The position numbers were made by a program, and so were the translations under genes. This document shows positions 53,859-62,708 of a DNA stretch of 64,000 nt, in pieces (the stretch's first letter is position 1; the number at the start of each line of letters is the position of its first letter). Source of the DNA: Cohnella caldifontis (GTDB lineage Bacteria > Bacillota > Bacilli > Paenibacillales > Paenibacillaceae); contig NZ_JAQZSJ010000020.1 of NCBI RefSeq assembly GCF_029360585.1, positions 23,654 to 87,653 on the forward strand, read 5' to 3'. The notes beneath the pieces were generated by a model that was given only the letters and a program-made list of their open reading frames with translations, was not told the DNA's origin and made no database searches.

Positions 53859-54457
53859 TTCATGTCATCTCCATTATGGTTGTCGTACCTCGAATCGTCG
53901 AGAAACCCTTCAAGCTTGCTCTTGACCTCTGCCCAGTCGGAATCGATGATGCTGTAGAACACATAATCCAAGCCGTGATATTTTTTCCTTAAAATTCCTT
54001 CTTTCGTGGCTCCAAGCCTTTCGATAGCCCTCTGCGAGTTATGATTTTCCGTTGTCGTAATGATTTCGACCCGGTTGATCTTTAACGTTTCGAAAGCATA
54101 TTTCAATAATAGATATTTGGTTTCCGTATTGACTCTCGATCTCCAGACATGCGGTGAATACCAAGTCGATCCGATGTTCAAATTATGATGCTCTTCTGAG
54201 ATTCTTAAATATCTCGTTGAGCCGACATATTGATGGAGGACTTTGTCGTATACGACATACGGGAATTGTTCTTTGCGCTCCCGGCCGTCTAATGCTTTCC
54301 GAATAAAACTACGCATATCCTCCATCGTACGGATCCGAATCGGATACTGATCCCAAATCTCCGGAAAACGCGCAGCCTCGAATAAAGGCTGGACATGTTC
54401 TTGTTCCATAGGAACGAGTTTTATTCTTCTTCCCTCAAGCTCAGCAAATGAAAACAT
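53855..54457 (-). CDS. RimJ/RimL-type GNAT acetyltransferase
   Basis: 200 residues: FAELEGRRIKLVPMEQEHVQ, GSTRYLRISEEHHNLNIGST, AFETLKINRVEIITTTENHN and ERLGATKEGILRKKYH, typical of the RimJ/RimL protein-N-terminal or small-molecule acetyltransferase group. ATG 54457 follows AAAGGAG; TTG 54460 is an alternative. Confidence 0.92.
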   Translation of the reverse strand: MFSFAELEGRRIKLVPMEQEHVQPLFEAARFPEIWDQYPIRIRTMEDMRSFIRKALDGRERKEQFPYVVYDKVLHQYVGSTRYLRISEEHHNLNIGSTWYSPHVWRSRVNTETKYLLLKYAFETLKINRVEIITTTENHNSQRAIERLGATKEGILRKKYHGLDYVFYSIIDSDWAEVKSKLEGFLDDSRYDNHNGDDMK

Positions 54458-54586
54458 CAACGGTTACTCCTTTTTCTCCCCGACGATCATGATCCGGATC
54501 ATCGACAGAGACCGCCGATGCCATTCTTCATTATTCCATACGTACTGCACCATTTCCTTTCTCATCCTCGAAGTTGGCGTTGGCAT

Positions 54587-55861
54587 TCAAACGTGAACCA
54601 CTTCTACCTGAAGCGGGTCCAGTGCCTTCGAGGTATCGACGTAAACGAATGCGTCATAACGTTCGGACATTCTGGACGGCACGTAGTTGCCGCGTTCCCG
54701 GCGCGGGTGGTAGACGACGCCGATCGCCCGGTGACCGACCGTCTCCGCGAATCGGTCCCCGTGTTCCCTGAGCATGAGGATTTTGTCCCCTTCGCCGGCA
54801 CGGTGCATCAGATCTTCCCAGCTGCCGGGGATTGCGGGCGGCACGTCCATCCGTTCGATCGCGCCGCCCCATTCGCGGGCTGCAATCACCGTTCCGCGGT
54901 GCGAACCGAACCCGACGGCAAAAACGTGCTCCCGACCGAGCTGTTCTCGCATCAACTGGCCGACGTTGACCATGCCGTCCTCCGCCATATCCGTCGCTCT
55001 CGCGTCTCCGATATGCGTATTGTGTTCCCAGACCACAGCTTTTGCTTCGGAACCGTAAAACGCACGAACGAGATTCAACGCCTCAACCATATGTTCATCC
55101 CTGATATTCCACGATTCCGGTCCGCCCCGCACCATTGCGCGGTAATATCGCTCGGCGTTTACCGCCACCAGCGCGTTCACCTCATCGTGCAGCTCGGCTT
55201 CCTCGTTTTCTCCTGCCCGTTTCCGATTGGCCCGCAACTCGGATAGCAGCTTGACCACCTCCTCCTCGCAGCTGTCGGAGAAGAAAGCCGCCGATACTCC
55301 GTAGGTTTGCGGATCCCGACTGAACGGGTCGAAGCAAGCGAAAGCTTCCTTCGCAATCTTCAGCTCTTCCGCACCGGTTTGTTCGAGATGGCGGATTACC
55401 TCTTCCATCGACTCCCACAGGCTATATACGTCCAGTCCATAAAACCCGACTTTACGTTCAGCCCCTGCCAACCCGCTATTATGCTTCCGAAGCCAACCAG
55501 CCAGCTCCGCCACTTCCCGATTCGCCCACATCCAGGTTGGCCATCGGTTAAAATCTCCAAGCGCCTCCAAGACGTTCTCTGCCGCTCCCGGCGCGTTTTT
55601 GACGAACCGGTTCAACGTACCGCAGGAAGGCCAGTCCCCTTCAACGGCGACAAAGTGAAACCCTTTGTCTCGGATGAGCCGTTTGGTGATTTCCATTCGG
55701 ATCGTATAATATTCCGACGTACCGTGAGACGCTTCGCCGAGCAGCACGACCCGGGCATCGGCAGCGGCCTCCACGATCACGTCCAAGTCGTCCGATCGGT
55801 TCAACGGTATCGAAAGATCGCGAATTTCTCGTATCCACTTTTCCGTATCCCTTGAGAACAT
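54587..55861 (-). CDS. erythromycin-esterase family protein
   Basis: 424 residues. VVLLGEASHGTSEYYTIRME, HFVAVEGDWPSC, NRWPTWMWANREV and AVVWEHNTHIGDARATDMAE are the conserved His/Glu-containing motifs. Ere enzymes open macrolide lactones; most chromosomal members of this family, often cyclic-imide or unknown ester hydrolases, have untested substrates. Start follows AGAGGAGACC. The GC content is higher than in the genes to its right. Confidence 0.9.
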   Translation of the reverse strand: MFSRDTEKWIREIRDLSIPLNRSDDLDVIVEAAADARVVLLGEASHGTSEYYTIRMEITKRLIRDKGFHFVAVEGDWPSCGTLNRFVKNAPGAAENVLEALGDFNRWPTWMWANREVAELAGWLRKHNSGLAGAERKVGFYGLDVYSLWESMEEVIRHLEQTGAEELKIAKEAFACFDPFSRDPQTYGVSAAFFSDSCEEEVVKLLSELRANRKRAGENEEAELHDEVNALVAVNAERYYRAMVRGGPESWNIRDEHMVEALNLVRAFYGSEAKAVVWEHNTHIGDARATDMAEDGMVNVGQLMREQLGREHVFAVGFGSHRGTVIAAREWGGAIERMDVPPAIPGSWEDLMHRAGEGDKILMLREHGDRFAETVGHRAIGVVYHPRRERGNYVPSRMSERYDAFVYVDTSKALDPLQVEVVHV

Positions 55862-55940
55862 GTTGCAGGTCTCCTCTGTGTCTGTCCATGGTTATTCCGG
55901 CTTATTTTTTCCACCTTTTTCCGACTTATCCCGCAAACCG

Positions 55941-55965
55941 AAAAAGCCCGCGACATAACGCAGGC
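55941..55965 (-). terminator. probable terminator of the HAD gene
   Basis: Minus strand GCCTGCG / CGCGGGC stem with one G-U, followed by TTTTT, 140 bases after the HAD stop. Confidence 0.6.
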
Positions 55966-56102
55966 CGTTAATTTCCGTATTATCCGTCATAAGCTCAAAG
56001 AGGCGCTTTTCTGAGCTTCAAATCGTTCGAAGCAAATTTAGCGTTTCACCTATTGATAGATTTATGTATGCTAAGACTCTCATGGCCATTCGTTTCCGCT
56101 TA

Positions 56103-56765
56103 TTAAAGAATGCCGGCCAATTCCCTTAAGCTCTTAATTCGATAATCGGGTTCTATGGTTATTTCATCTTTCCATGGCTGATTTACTTCTAGCCAAATGG
56201 TGTTCATTCCCGCCTTCCCCGCTCCTTCAATGTCATTCACTGGATGATCTCCAATATAAACGCATTGGTCCGCAGTTAAATCCAATCTCTCAAGTGCTAT
56301 CTCAAATATTCCGGAGTGGGGTTTTTTTATCCCGACTTCTTCCGATACAAGAATCAAATCGAAACGATTCCGAATTCCAAGTTGATCGATCTTCCCATGT
56401 TGGATGAAGGTTCTGCCATTCGTTATTAACCCGACTTTATACGAAGCTTTGACATGTTGAATCATTTCAATCGCGCCATCCATCAAACAGGCATTGCTTA
56501 CATAGTGGATGGAGTAATATTCCGACAATTCATTGAGTTCGGGCTTTTCTTTCCAAGGCAGTTCTTGAAGCATTTCAGAAAACATTTCGCGTCTTTCCTT
56601 ATAACCATCCTGATCCAGTTCAATGATTCGATCAATAATAAGTTGTGTAGAACGAATGTGATTAAAATATCGATCTACTAATGATGTCGAGAAGCGATGG
56701 AATGTCTTCGTCCGATTTAAGAGTGTGTTGTCTAAATCAAAAATCACGGCTTTCAGGTTGTTCAT
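56103..56765 (-). CDS. HAD-superfamily hydrolase (YjjG/PhoE-like)
   Basis: 220 residues from ATG 56765 after GTGGAG. Motif I FDLDNTLLNR, motif II LITNGR, Lys in GIKKPHSGIF and motif IV YIGDHPVNDIEGA. Probably a nucleotide or sugar phosphatase of the cytosol. Confidence 0.9.
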   Translation of the reverse strand: MNNLKAVIFDLDNTLLNRTKTFHRFSTSLVDRYFNHIRSTQLIIDRIIELDQDGYKERREMFSEMLQELPWKEKPELNELSEYYSIHYVSNACLMDGAIEMIQHVKASYKVGLITNGRTFIQHGKIDQLGIRNRFDLILVSEEVGIKKPHSGIFEIALERLDLTADQCVYIGDHPVNDIEGAGKAGMNTIWLEVNQPWKDEITIEPDYRIKSLRELAGIL

Positions 56766-56950
56766 GTTTTTCTCCACGCCTCGCATTTTACGACTCACTC
56801 AATTGTTCCGGTAAACCTCTTTGATACATTTGCACGCAGTTTGAATTAATCTCGGGACGATGAAATGCCATCTACGGCTTTCCTCCTTATGTAAGTCTTG
56901 GCGATACCCGAAATTAGTGCTCAGATCAATAAGAAGGTTTCGACGTTTGC

Positions 56951-57556
56951 CTAGTAAATGATCTCCTCGTCTTTTTTTACTCGAATTTCAACGGTAATAC
57001 TCTGAATCGCTTGTTCATCTTCACCTAAATCATTTCGATCTTTGTTGGAGAGATTGATTTCGCTATCCGTCCACAATCTTATGTATAAATTGTCTTTATA
57101 ATAATAACCAAATAATCTTTCATCTTGCTTTGATTGTAGTCGGTATCCGTTTGCTTCTAGTATCGTACGTGCGTACTCGAGAGAGTCCCCTATTCGAACT
57201 CCCAGTATAGAGAGATGTTCATTTGCCGTGGTGATTTGTTTAACTTTCGGACTTTTCAGCCAATCGATCTCTCCGTTTTTTTGAATACGGTCAAGCGTTT
57301 CGGAATAGCGGCCTGACAGCTTCAAAGCCGGATAAATAAAATTCATTTCACAGCCAAAACAGCCAACTGTCTTGTCTGGCCCCATTCCATACAGTCTTTC
57401 CACTTCATCCTTTGTCATCAGAAGTTTAATCTTATCCACTTCAATCTTGTTAATCTCGCTGCTTGTTGTCATTTCGTCTTTATCGAACCATATGAAAATT
57501 ACAGAAATCGTTATTACTAAAACAACGGCGCCGAGCAGAATGATTCTATTCTTCAT
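56951..57556 (-). CDS. hypothetical membrane-anchored protein
   Basis: 201 residues. One N-terminal hydrophobic helix (IILLGAVVLVITISVIFIWF) and an external domain. LLMTKDEVERLYGMGPDKT and LGVRIGDSLEYARTILEANG look like two copies of a BamE/SmpA-like 'G..kdeV...lG' unit. Function unknown. Confidence 0.75.
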   Translation of the reverse strand: MKNRIILLGAVVLVITISVIFIWFDKDEMTTSSEINKIEVDKIKLLMTKDEVERLYGMGPDKTVGCFGCEMNFIYPALKLSGRYSETLDRIQKNGEIDWLKSPKVKQITTANEHLSILGVRIGDSLEYARTILEANGYRLQSKQDERLFGYYYKDNLYIRLWTDSEINLSNKDRNDLGEDEQAIQSITVEIRVKKDEEIIY

Positions 57557-57566
57557 TGAATCACCT

Positions 57567-58199
57567 TCAAGTTTTCCTGACGATGATGAATCTAAGAATA
57601 TATTCTTTCGTCGACTTGTCGTTGTAAGTAAGGATTTCTTTCGTAGAACCTATGTCAACCAACGTTCCCCATCTAAAATGATCGATCAAATCGGATTCCG
57701 TGAAGAAGTGAGCAATTTTGCCTTCGACATATTCGAATGTTCCTTCTTCAACCATCCGCCCAACCCCGTTGTGGGGATCCTCATCCGAAAAGCATGTAAA
57801 AAACATGATGCCGGACGGTTTTAATCGTTTCGAACAGTTTTGAATCAGTCTGATTCGGTCTTCAAATAGAAACAGATGAAGCAAATCATAACAATATATT
57901 GCATCATACTGCTTGCCATCTATGGGCTCATTTAATACAGATCCACAAATAAAATTGCTATGTGGGTCCCAATCCTTCGCTAATTTTACGGCTTCATGCG
58001 AAATTTCAATCCCATCAACCTGAAAAGAAAAAGAAAGTGCTTTTGTATTTCTGCCATAGCCGGAACCGGGAACCAGTACCGTTTTGACCTGAAAAGACTT
58101 GAAGATTTCAATGGCATTGTACACGGTTTTACTGGGAGACTGCCCCCAGATCATTCCCTGAGATAGAAATCGATTGTTCCAATATAGGTCCAGGTCCAT
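57567..58199 (-). CDS. class I SAM-dependent methyltransferase (TehB/TPMT-like)
   Basis: 210 residues: YWNNRFLSQGMIWGQSPSKT, motif I VLVPGSGYGRNT, GIEISHEAVKLAK, YDAIYCYDLLHLF and SGIMFFTCFSDEDP. It belongs with small thiol or tellurite-type methyltransferases; substrate unknown. AGGATGAATAGGA ribosome region, 7 bases after the upstream gene. Confidence 0.9.
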   Translation of the reverse strand: MDLDLYWNNRFLSQGMIWGQSPSKTVYNAIEIFKSFQVKTVLVPGSGYGRNTKALSFSFQVDGIEISHEAVKLAKDWDPHSNFICGSVLNEPIDGKQYDAIYCYDLLHLFLFEDRIRLIQNCSKRLKPSGIMFFTCFSDEDPHNGVGRMVEEGTFEYVEGKIAHFFTESDLIDHFRWGTLVDIGSTKEILTYNDKSTKEYILRFIIVRKT

Positions 58200-58205
58200 T
58201 CCTAT

Positions 58206-59249
58206 TCATCCTTTTGGGGTTTTAGGTTGGACGAGGGTAAGCCCAATCTCCTTCGTCTGTCCGTTCCAAGAAACATCAAACCCAAGTGCTTCGCCGATGA
58301 AACGAAAAGGCAGCATCGTGCGATTGCCGGATAGGAAAGGTGCACTATCCAGATTCCGTTCTTCTCCATTTACGAGAACCTTGGGGCTGCCGATCGTCAG
58401 CTCCAGCTTTGTCCGAGCTGTCATAACCGTTACTTTATTCATGTTATTGTGCCACTGCACGGTTCCTCCGACAGCCTCCGCCAAGAAGCGGACCGGCAGA
58501 TAGGCTCTGCCTTCACGCAATACCGGTTTCGTACCGTAACCAGGATCAATCTCGAACGTCTCGCCGTTCAGCGTGAATGTTGGTTCGCCGATCCGCAGGG
58601 TTAACCGGCTTTCCGATGAAAACGGATTGATCACCTTCTTATCGCTGTAGAGCACCAGATAGTCAATTATGATTTCCGCTGCTTCAGGACGCATATCCAT
58701 GTTCAAACGCTCATCGAAAGCAACCGCTGCAACGATCTTCCAAACCTCCTGCCATGACGACGCCATCTGGCTCTGTGACAGGACGATCGCGTGGATCATG
58801 GCTGCGGTAAAGCTATCTTTCATGCTCATCTTAGCATTCCGCAGCAGCTCTTCTGCTCTTGCCGTATCAAAGTAATCGTCCATCGCAAGCAAGTAACCGA
58901 TTACGAAGAGCTCGTCTCCGCGCAATTCGGACAAATCGAGCTCCGAAAGCTCTTTGCCATAAGCATACTGTACATAAGCTTCGGTCCTTCCTTTTCGCTC
59001 CCCTTCCCAACCGATCGCATTGATGACAGCGGCACGGATATCCAGAGGCGCAGATTCATCCGCCAAGTATTCAGCTAATTCCTTCGTCACGCCCCCGGCT
59101 TTGTCTGCGGTTTGAACGATCTCCTCATCAAGATAAGCCTTGTAAAATTCCGTTGAAGTGACAGGCGAATCCGCGAATGCTGGTTTGATCGACCATACGG
59201 ACACAACCATTATCAAGATGAGTGCGAATACAACCTTACTCCCCTTCAT
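58206..59249 (-). CDS. secreted protein with C-terminal copper-amine-oxidase-like domain
   Basis: 347 residues. Signal peptide to about 26 (KPAFA), a helical middle region of unknown type (about 30-200), and a C-terminal copper-amine-oxidase N-like repeat pair (PVLREGRAYLPVRFLAEAVG, LSGNRTMLPFRFIGEALGFD). The same domain type ends the GH18 protein at 20.3 kb. Probably wall-associated. Ribosome site GGGGGAG. Confidence 0.85.
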   Translation of the reverse strand: MKGSKVVFALILIMVVSVWSIKPAFADSPVTSTEFYKAYLDEEIVQTADKAGGVTKELAEYLADESAPLDIRAAVINAIGWEGERKGRTEAYVQYAYGKELSELDLSELRGDELFVIGYLLAMDDYFDTARAEELLRNAKMSMKDSFTAAMIHAIVLSQSQMASSWQEVWKIVAAVAFDERLNMDMRPEAAEIIIDYLVLYSDKKVINPFSSESRLTLRIGEPTFTLNGETFEIDPGYGTKPVLREGRAYLPVRFLAEAVGGTVQWHNNMNKVTVMTARTKLELTIGSPKVLVNGEERNLDSAPFLSGNRTMLPFRFIGEALGFDVSWNGQTKEIGLTLVQPKTPKG

Positions 59250-59269
59250 TCACAACACTCCCCCGCATT

Positions 59270-59325
59270 TTAGACACGAGCCGGCCTTAGATAGCTCCTA
59301 TCTTAGGCCGGCTCATGTGTCGTCT
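59270..59325. repeat. long hairpin overlapping the end of the P-loop gene
   Basis: AGCCGGCCTTAGATA / TATCTTAGGCCGGCT with one mismatch, extended by outer GACAC / GTGTC. It includes the stop of the P-loop gene; no T run, so it may terminate weakly or stabilise the mRNA end. Confidence 0.7.
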
Positions 59326-59897
59326 AAACCTTCTTCCATGATTATACATCGAACGACCGAGGGGGCGTAAGCCGTCTTCAGTTCGCCTTTCATGATTTGA
59401 CTTATCAGTTCATTGACTTGTTTTCTATTCTTTAAGATGATGATCTGTTTTTCATTCCTCACTTCACTCAGTTTATCTAAAATCTTCTGTCTGCTTCTTC
59501 TCCTATAGTTCCATACCCACTTTATAAATTCCCAGTCCAATTTTTCCGAACATCCTTCGTTCATATCCGGTCTTGTTTTATGACGGTATTTAATCCTTCG
59601 CTTCAACACACGATAAATACATAAAAGCGTCGGCAAGTCTAGAAATAGCACCATATCGGCTTTGCTTAGTCTTATGTCTATTGTTCTTGAATAATTTCCA
59701 TCCATTATCCATTGCTCTTCGTTACATAACTGCTCTAACAGTTGATCCCATTCCTCATTTGGCGTAGGGATCCAATTCGGTTTCCAGTAATACCGGTCTA
59801 AATGAATGACAGGAAGTTTAAAGGATGTTCCAAGTATTTGGGAAAGCGTAGATTTCCCTGAGCCCGCTGAACCTAAAACTAATATCCGGTTAACCAT
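59313..59897 (-). CDS. adenylate-kinase-like P-loop protein ('DNA topology modulation' family)
   Basis: 194 residues from ATG 59897 after GGAGAC. P-loop GSAGSGKST, IHLDRYYWKPNWI, WIMDGNYSRTIDIRLSKAD and RRSRQKILDKL, the FlaR-like family annotated as topology modulation protein. It probably phosphorylates a small nucleotide or related molecule; the topology name is historical. Confidence 0.88.
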   Translation of the reverse strand: MVNRILVLGSAGSGKSTLSQILGTSFKLPVIHLDRYYWKPNWIPTPNEEWDQLLEQLCNEEQWIMDGNYSRTIDIRLSKADMVLFLDLPTLLCIYRVLKRRIKYRHKTRPDMNEGCSEKLDWEFIKWVWNYRRRSRQKILDKLSEVRNEKQIIILKNRKQVNELISQIMKGELKTAYAPSVVRCIIMEEGLDDT

Positions 59898-59917
59898 CGT
59901 TGTCTCCAATCGTTTGT

Positions 59918-60145
59918 TCAGCTCTTCGTTGAATTGTCTTTGGTTGTTTTTAAAATCCTATAAACGCTTATTGTTAACCATATGAGCCCAAGAAGCATAC
60001 TTGAAATTATAGGTACATAAGTCCAGTTGGATATTGTGCCATCACCAACAGGTCCTATTCTCGGTTGCTGAAGTTTCCAAAGTCGGTAAATGCTTAGACC
60101 AATCAAAAATACAGAAATAAATAAAGTGAAATAGTTTCGCTTCAT
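59918..60145 (-). CDS. two-helix membrane protein, unknown
   Basis: 75 residues from ATG 60145 after GAGGGAA. Two hydrophobic helices (YFTLFISVFLIGLSIYRLW, YVPIISSMLLGLIWLTISVY) with a polar loop. No family recognised. Confidence 0.65.
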   Translation of the reverse strand: MKRNYFTLFISVFLIGLSIYRLWKLQQPRIGPVGDGTISNWTYVPIISSMLLGLIWLTISVYRILKTTKDNSTKS

Positions 60146-60185
60146 TGTTCCCTCGTATTGATTCATCGCATCCGAATCTGCGATA

Positions 60186-60785
60186 TCAAATGTCTTTCGT
60201 CACATCAATCCAAGTATTTATGACTTGTTTTAGACTTTCCTTTTTTATTTCTATTTCATCCATCGACCTGAATCTAACGATAGCTCTATCTCCAGCCACC
60301 CATTCCAAAAGGTGAGTTGAGTCTTCAAAGAGAGGTTTTCCTTGAGCATGCTCAGTAACTTTCGAACCACAATGAAAAATTAGTCGAAACCCGTCCTTGC
60401 CATGTAAGTTAAAGGTTATTCGATCGTCACCATTAATAAAATAACTTGGTGCATTCCACTTTATGTGTTCTGACAGTTGCTCGTTAGCACTTAAAATAAC
60501 CCTTCTTACATATTCAATTTCGGGCTTTAATGGATGGTTGAGTCCTTCTAGAAATTTTTCTACTTGTTCTTGCCCAGTTAGTTTTTTAGGTTTTTGGCTG
60601 TCATTAAATGTAAGCCCTTTCGAGTTTAACGCTTCTCGAAGTTGTTTTAATGCATTTTGGCCTATTCCATGAAGTTGACTAATTTCTGATTCTCTATACT
60701 CTGTGAGTTGTTGTAGGTTTGTTATTCCTACATTCAGTAGTGCCCTGACAGCGGGCTGCGCTAGTTTAGGTAAGTCATTATTCAT
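60186..60785 (-). CDS. helix-hairpin-helix plus DUF1801 protein
   Basis: 199 residues. Residues 1-60 form an HhH-like module (LPKLAQPAVRALLNVGITNL, ISQLHGIGQNALKQLREALN), and about 75-199 a DUF1801/YdhG-like domain (LSEHIKWNAPSYFINGDDRI, GKDGFRLIFHCG). Role unknown. Last gene of the cassette-like run; no repeat follows it. Confidence 0.85.
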   Translation of the reverse strand: MNNDLPKLAQPAVRALLNVGITNLQQLTEYRESEISQLHGIGQNALKQLREALNSKGLTFNDSQKPKKLTGQEQVEKFLEGLNHPLKPEIEYVRRVILSANEQLSEHIKWNAPSYFINGDDRITFNLHGKDGFRLIFHCGSKVTEHAQGKPLFEDSTHLLEWVAGDRAIVRFRSMDEIEIKKESLKQVINTWIDVTKDI

Positions 60786-60824
60786 CTTGTCTCTCCTCTC
60801 AATTGTATTTCATAGGAGTAAGAC

Positions 60825-60886
60825 ATAACGTTCTTCGTATTCATTCACGAACCCGATCTTCGAGTTACTGTCGCACTGCTTTCTGT
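60825..60886 (-). repeat. cassette-boundary repeat R1 (attC-like, degenerate left arm)
   Basis: Minus strand GGGTTCGTGAATGAATACG then AAGAACGTTAT. A 4-base GAAT is duplicated in the inner arm, and the opposite TAAC...GTATTCACG arm is not recognisable. It lies directly after the stop of the VOC gene at 60890. Confidence 0.65.
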
Positions 60887-60889
60887 TGC

Positions 60890-61342
60890 TTATTTGTTAC
60901 CGAGTTGCTCCGCTAAACCGATTAGCAGTCCTTCGGTTCCACGAATGTAGCAGAGCCGATACGAGTCCTCGTACTGTACCACTTCTCCAACGAGCTGAGC
61001 ACCGTGCTTAGTGAGTCTTGATACCATTTCGTCAATGTCTTCAACGGTGAACATGACGCGCAGATAACCGAGGGCATTTACAGGAACAGTCCGGTGATCT
61101 GATATAGTAGGTGGGGAGAGAAATCGCGAAAGTTCAAGTCGACTGTGGCCATCTGGAGTAACCATCATAGCAATCTCTACGCACTGAGAACCCAGTCCGG
61201 TTACACGACCGGCCCATTCGCCTTCGACAGTGGCTCGCCCTTCGAGCTTCAAGCCAATCTCTTCGAAGAAAGAGATTGCGTCATCAAGGGATTCTACAAC
61301 GATGCCGACATTGTCCATTCTTAATAATCTGTTTTTTGTCAT
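60890..61342 (-). CDS. VOC-family protein (glyoxalase fold)
   Basis: 150 residues: MDNVGIVVESLDDAISFFEE, GLKLEGRATVEGEWAGRVTG, LELSRFLSPP and YIRGTEGLLIGLAEQL, typical of VOC proteins of about 150 residues; substrate unknown. Ribosome site AAGGAGATG. A cassette-like unit: single gene, 3' repeat R1. Confidence 0.88.
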   Translation of the reverse strand: MTKNRLLRMDNVGIVVESLDDAISFFEEIGLKLEGRATVEGEWAGRVTGLGSQCVEIAMMVTPDGHSRLELSRFLSPPTISDHRTVPVNALGYLRVMFTVEDIDEMVSRLTKHGAQLVGEVVQYEDSYRLCYIRGTEGLLIGLAEQLGNK

Positions 61343-61368
61343 TGTTTCATCTCCTTATGTGTACAAAA

Positions 61369-61412
61369 GCGGCCGCGATGCGTTTAGGTTCGCAAGGTTG
61401 TCCGCTTGATTC
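61369..61412 (-). repeat. partial repeat R2 in the cassette run
   Basis: Minus strand CGGACAACCTTGCGAACC then TAAACGCATCGCGGCCGC; nearly the same block lies inside R6 (AGACAACCCTGCGAACC...). The TAAC/GTTA arms are not visible, so R2 may be a damaged element. Confidence 0.5.
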
Positions 61413-61447
61413 CGTTTCCACGATATCCCTCGCATCCAATAAAACTA

Positions 61448-61867
61448 TTAAAGCTCTTTAACAAAAAATAACTCTCCTATGTTTCCTTCATTGATTCCAT
61501 TTATTATTCCACATTCCTTAAATCCACTCTTCCTATGCCACTCTTGAGGGTTGTTTTCATTCACCTGAGATGAACTATATATTGCTTTTACGCCTTTTTT
61601 CTTTAAATGTTCTTCAACGAATTGCAATAGCCTTTTGCCAAGACCTTGACCTCTGTAATCCGGATGAACCTTTATCAGTCCTATATACGGATACTTTGAC
61701 CATAAAAATTCTAACCTCAGATAACCAACTACGTCCTCATCGTCAGTAGCCAAAACAATTTCTTGGTTTTGTAGTTTCCAAGTTAAGATATGGTTTGGAA
61801 CGTGTTGATCACCATTGACGACATCATTTGAGTCTTTTATATTTCCAAATCTAACCGTGATAGACAT
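61448..61867 (-). CDS. GNAT N-acetyltransferase
   Basis: 139 residues from ATG 61867 after AAGGAGACT. IGLIKVHPDYRGQGLGKRLL is the acetyl-CoA motif; WHRKSGFKECGIINGINEG the C-terminal strand. Low GC. Substrate unknown. Cassette-like unit. Confidence 0.9.
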   Translation of the reverse strand: MSITVRFGNIKDSNDVVNGDQHVPNHILTWKLQNQEIVLATDDEDVVGYLRLEFLWSKYPYIGLIKVHPDYRGQGLGKRLLQFVEEHLKKKGVKAIYSSSQVNENNPQEWHRKSGFKECGIINGINEGNIGELFFVKEL

Positions 61868-61912
61868 AATTGACGAGTCTCCTTGTGTACTATCGAAGTT
61901 CATTGCTCCTGG

Positions 61913-61998
61913 ATTACGTTCTTTGTATTCACGAACCCGAGAACCTTAGGCGGACCAAGGGGCTGTGAAGCTCCGCTGCGTGAATACGATGTTATTAG
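61913..61998 (-). repeat. cassette-boundary repeat R3 (attC-like)
   Basis: Minus strand TAATAACATCGTATTCACGC, a 40-base centre, then CTCGGGTTCGTGAATACAAA and GAACGTAAT. GTATTCACG pairs perfectly with CGTGAATAC, and outer TAAC pairs with GTAA/GTTA, with unequal spacers of 3 and about 7 bases. Confidence 0.8.
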
Positions 61999-62024
61999 AA
62001 GTATCGTTCTTCACTGATTTACAT

Positions 62025-62061
62025 AAAAAACCAACCCCAATTGTATAGGATGAGGAGTTGG
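62025..62061 (-). terminator. intrinsic terminator of the small secreted protein gene
   Basis: Minus strand CCAACTCC / GGGGTTGG stem with one mismatch and TTTTTT, placed before repeat R3. Confidence 0.75.
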
Positions 62062-62075
62062 CTTGAATAATTTAG

Positions 62076-62492
62076 TCACTTTTCAATTTTGAACGTAAAA
62101 TGCCAATATGCCGAGTTTCCTGAGTATCGACCTCGATTTTCTGTAACCTTAACCTTGAGAATTTTACTCTGTGTTTTAGTTATTGTAGATACTTTGATTT
62201 TTGAAGTTGATGTTCCACTTTCAGGAATCTTATCTTGTTCTTCGGCAATGCCTTTTAATGTTAAAGTATCGGATGACTTTAAGGTTAATGAAACAGTTGT
62301 TCCTTCTTCAATTTCTTTTCCATTAACGTAGCCAGCAGTATACCACTCGTTGCCAACGTGGTCATTCTCAACCAGTTCTATACGAACTAATGTGACTTTC
62401 AATTTAACTGGTTTTGTCGCCGCCGACAACGGCTGCACTAATACGAAAAATGAAAGGAGAAATAGAAGAACAATAGTTATTCGTTTTTTCAT
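62076..62492 (-). CDS. small secreted protein, unknown
   Basis: 138 residues from ATG 62492 after GGGGGAAGC. Signal peptide KRITIVLLFLLSFFVLVQPL...AA, then a beta-rich domain (KLKVTLVRIELVENDHVGNE, YSGNSAYWHFTFKIEK). No family recognised; exported. It has its own terminator, unlike the other units. Confidence 0.75.
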   Translation of the reverse strand: MKKRITIVLLFLLSFFVLVQPLSAATKPVKLKVTLVRIELVENDHVGNEWYTAGYVNGKEIEEGTTVSLTLKSSDTLTLKGIAEEQDKIPESGTSTSKIKVSTITKTQSKILKVKVTENRGRYSGNSAYWHFTFKIEK

Positions 62493-62576
62493 TGAGAGTG
62501 CTTCCCCCAATAATTAACAAGATTATCTACACTTCAATTTATATCAATGTATTCATGTGTTTTCAACGAGATTGCT

Positions 62577-62674
62577 AATAACTTTTCCGTGTTCAACTTA
62601 AACTGCACGAGTCTTGCGACTAGCACGAGCGACCGAAGCGGCATGTCTGCCGATGCGTGAACACATTGTTTTAC
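62577..62674 (-). repeat. cassette-boundary repeat R4 (attC-like)
   Basis: Minus strand AAAACAATGTGTTCACGC with a 60-base centre containing CGGCAGACATGCCG and TCGGTCGCTCGTGCTAG, then TTGAACACGGAAAAGTTATT. TGTTCA pairs with TGAACA. Same arm order as R3, more diverged. Confidence 0.7.
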
Positions 62675-62708
62675 GCAGCCCTTGCCTTCCTGAATACGTT
62701 CCATAGCA

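Noticed and set aside
54464..54553. 29-codon minus-strand ORF between the erythromycin-esterase gene and a GNAT gene
   Set aside because: It has a fair ribosome site, but the sequence resembles nothing and could be a chance leader; not enough support.
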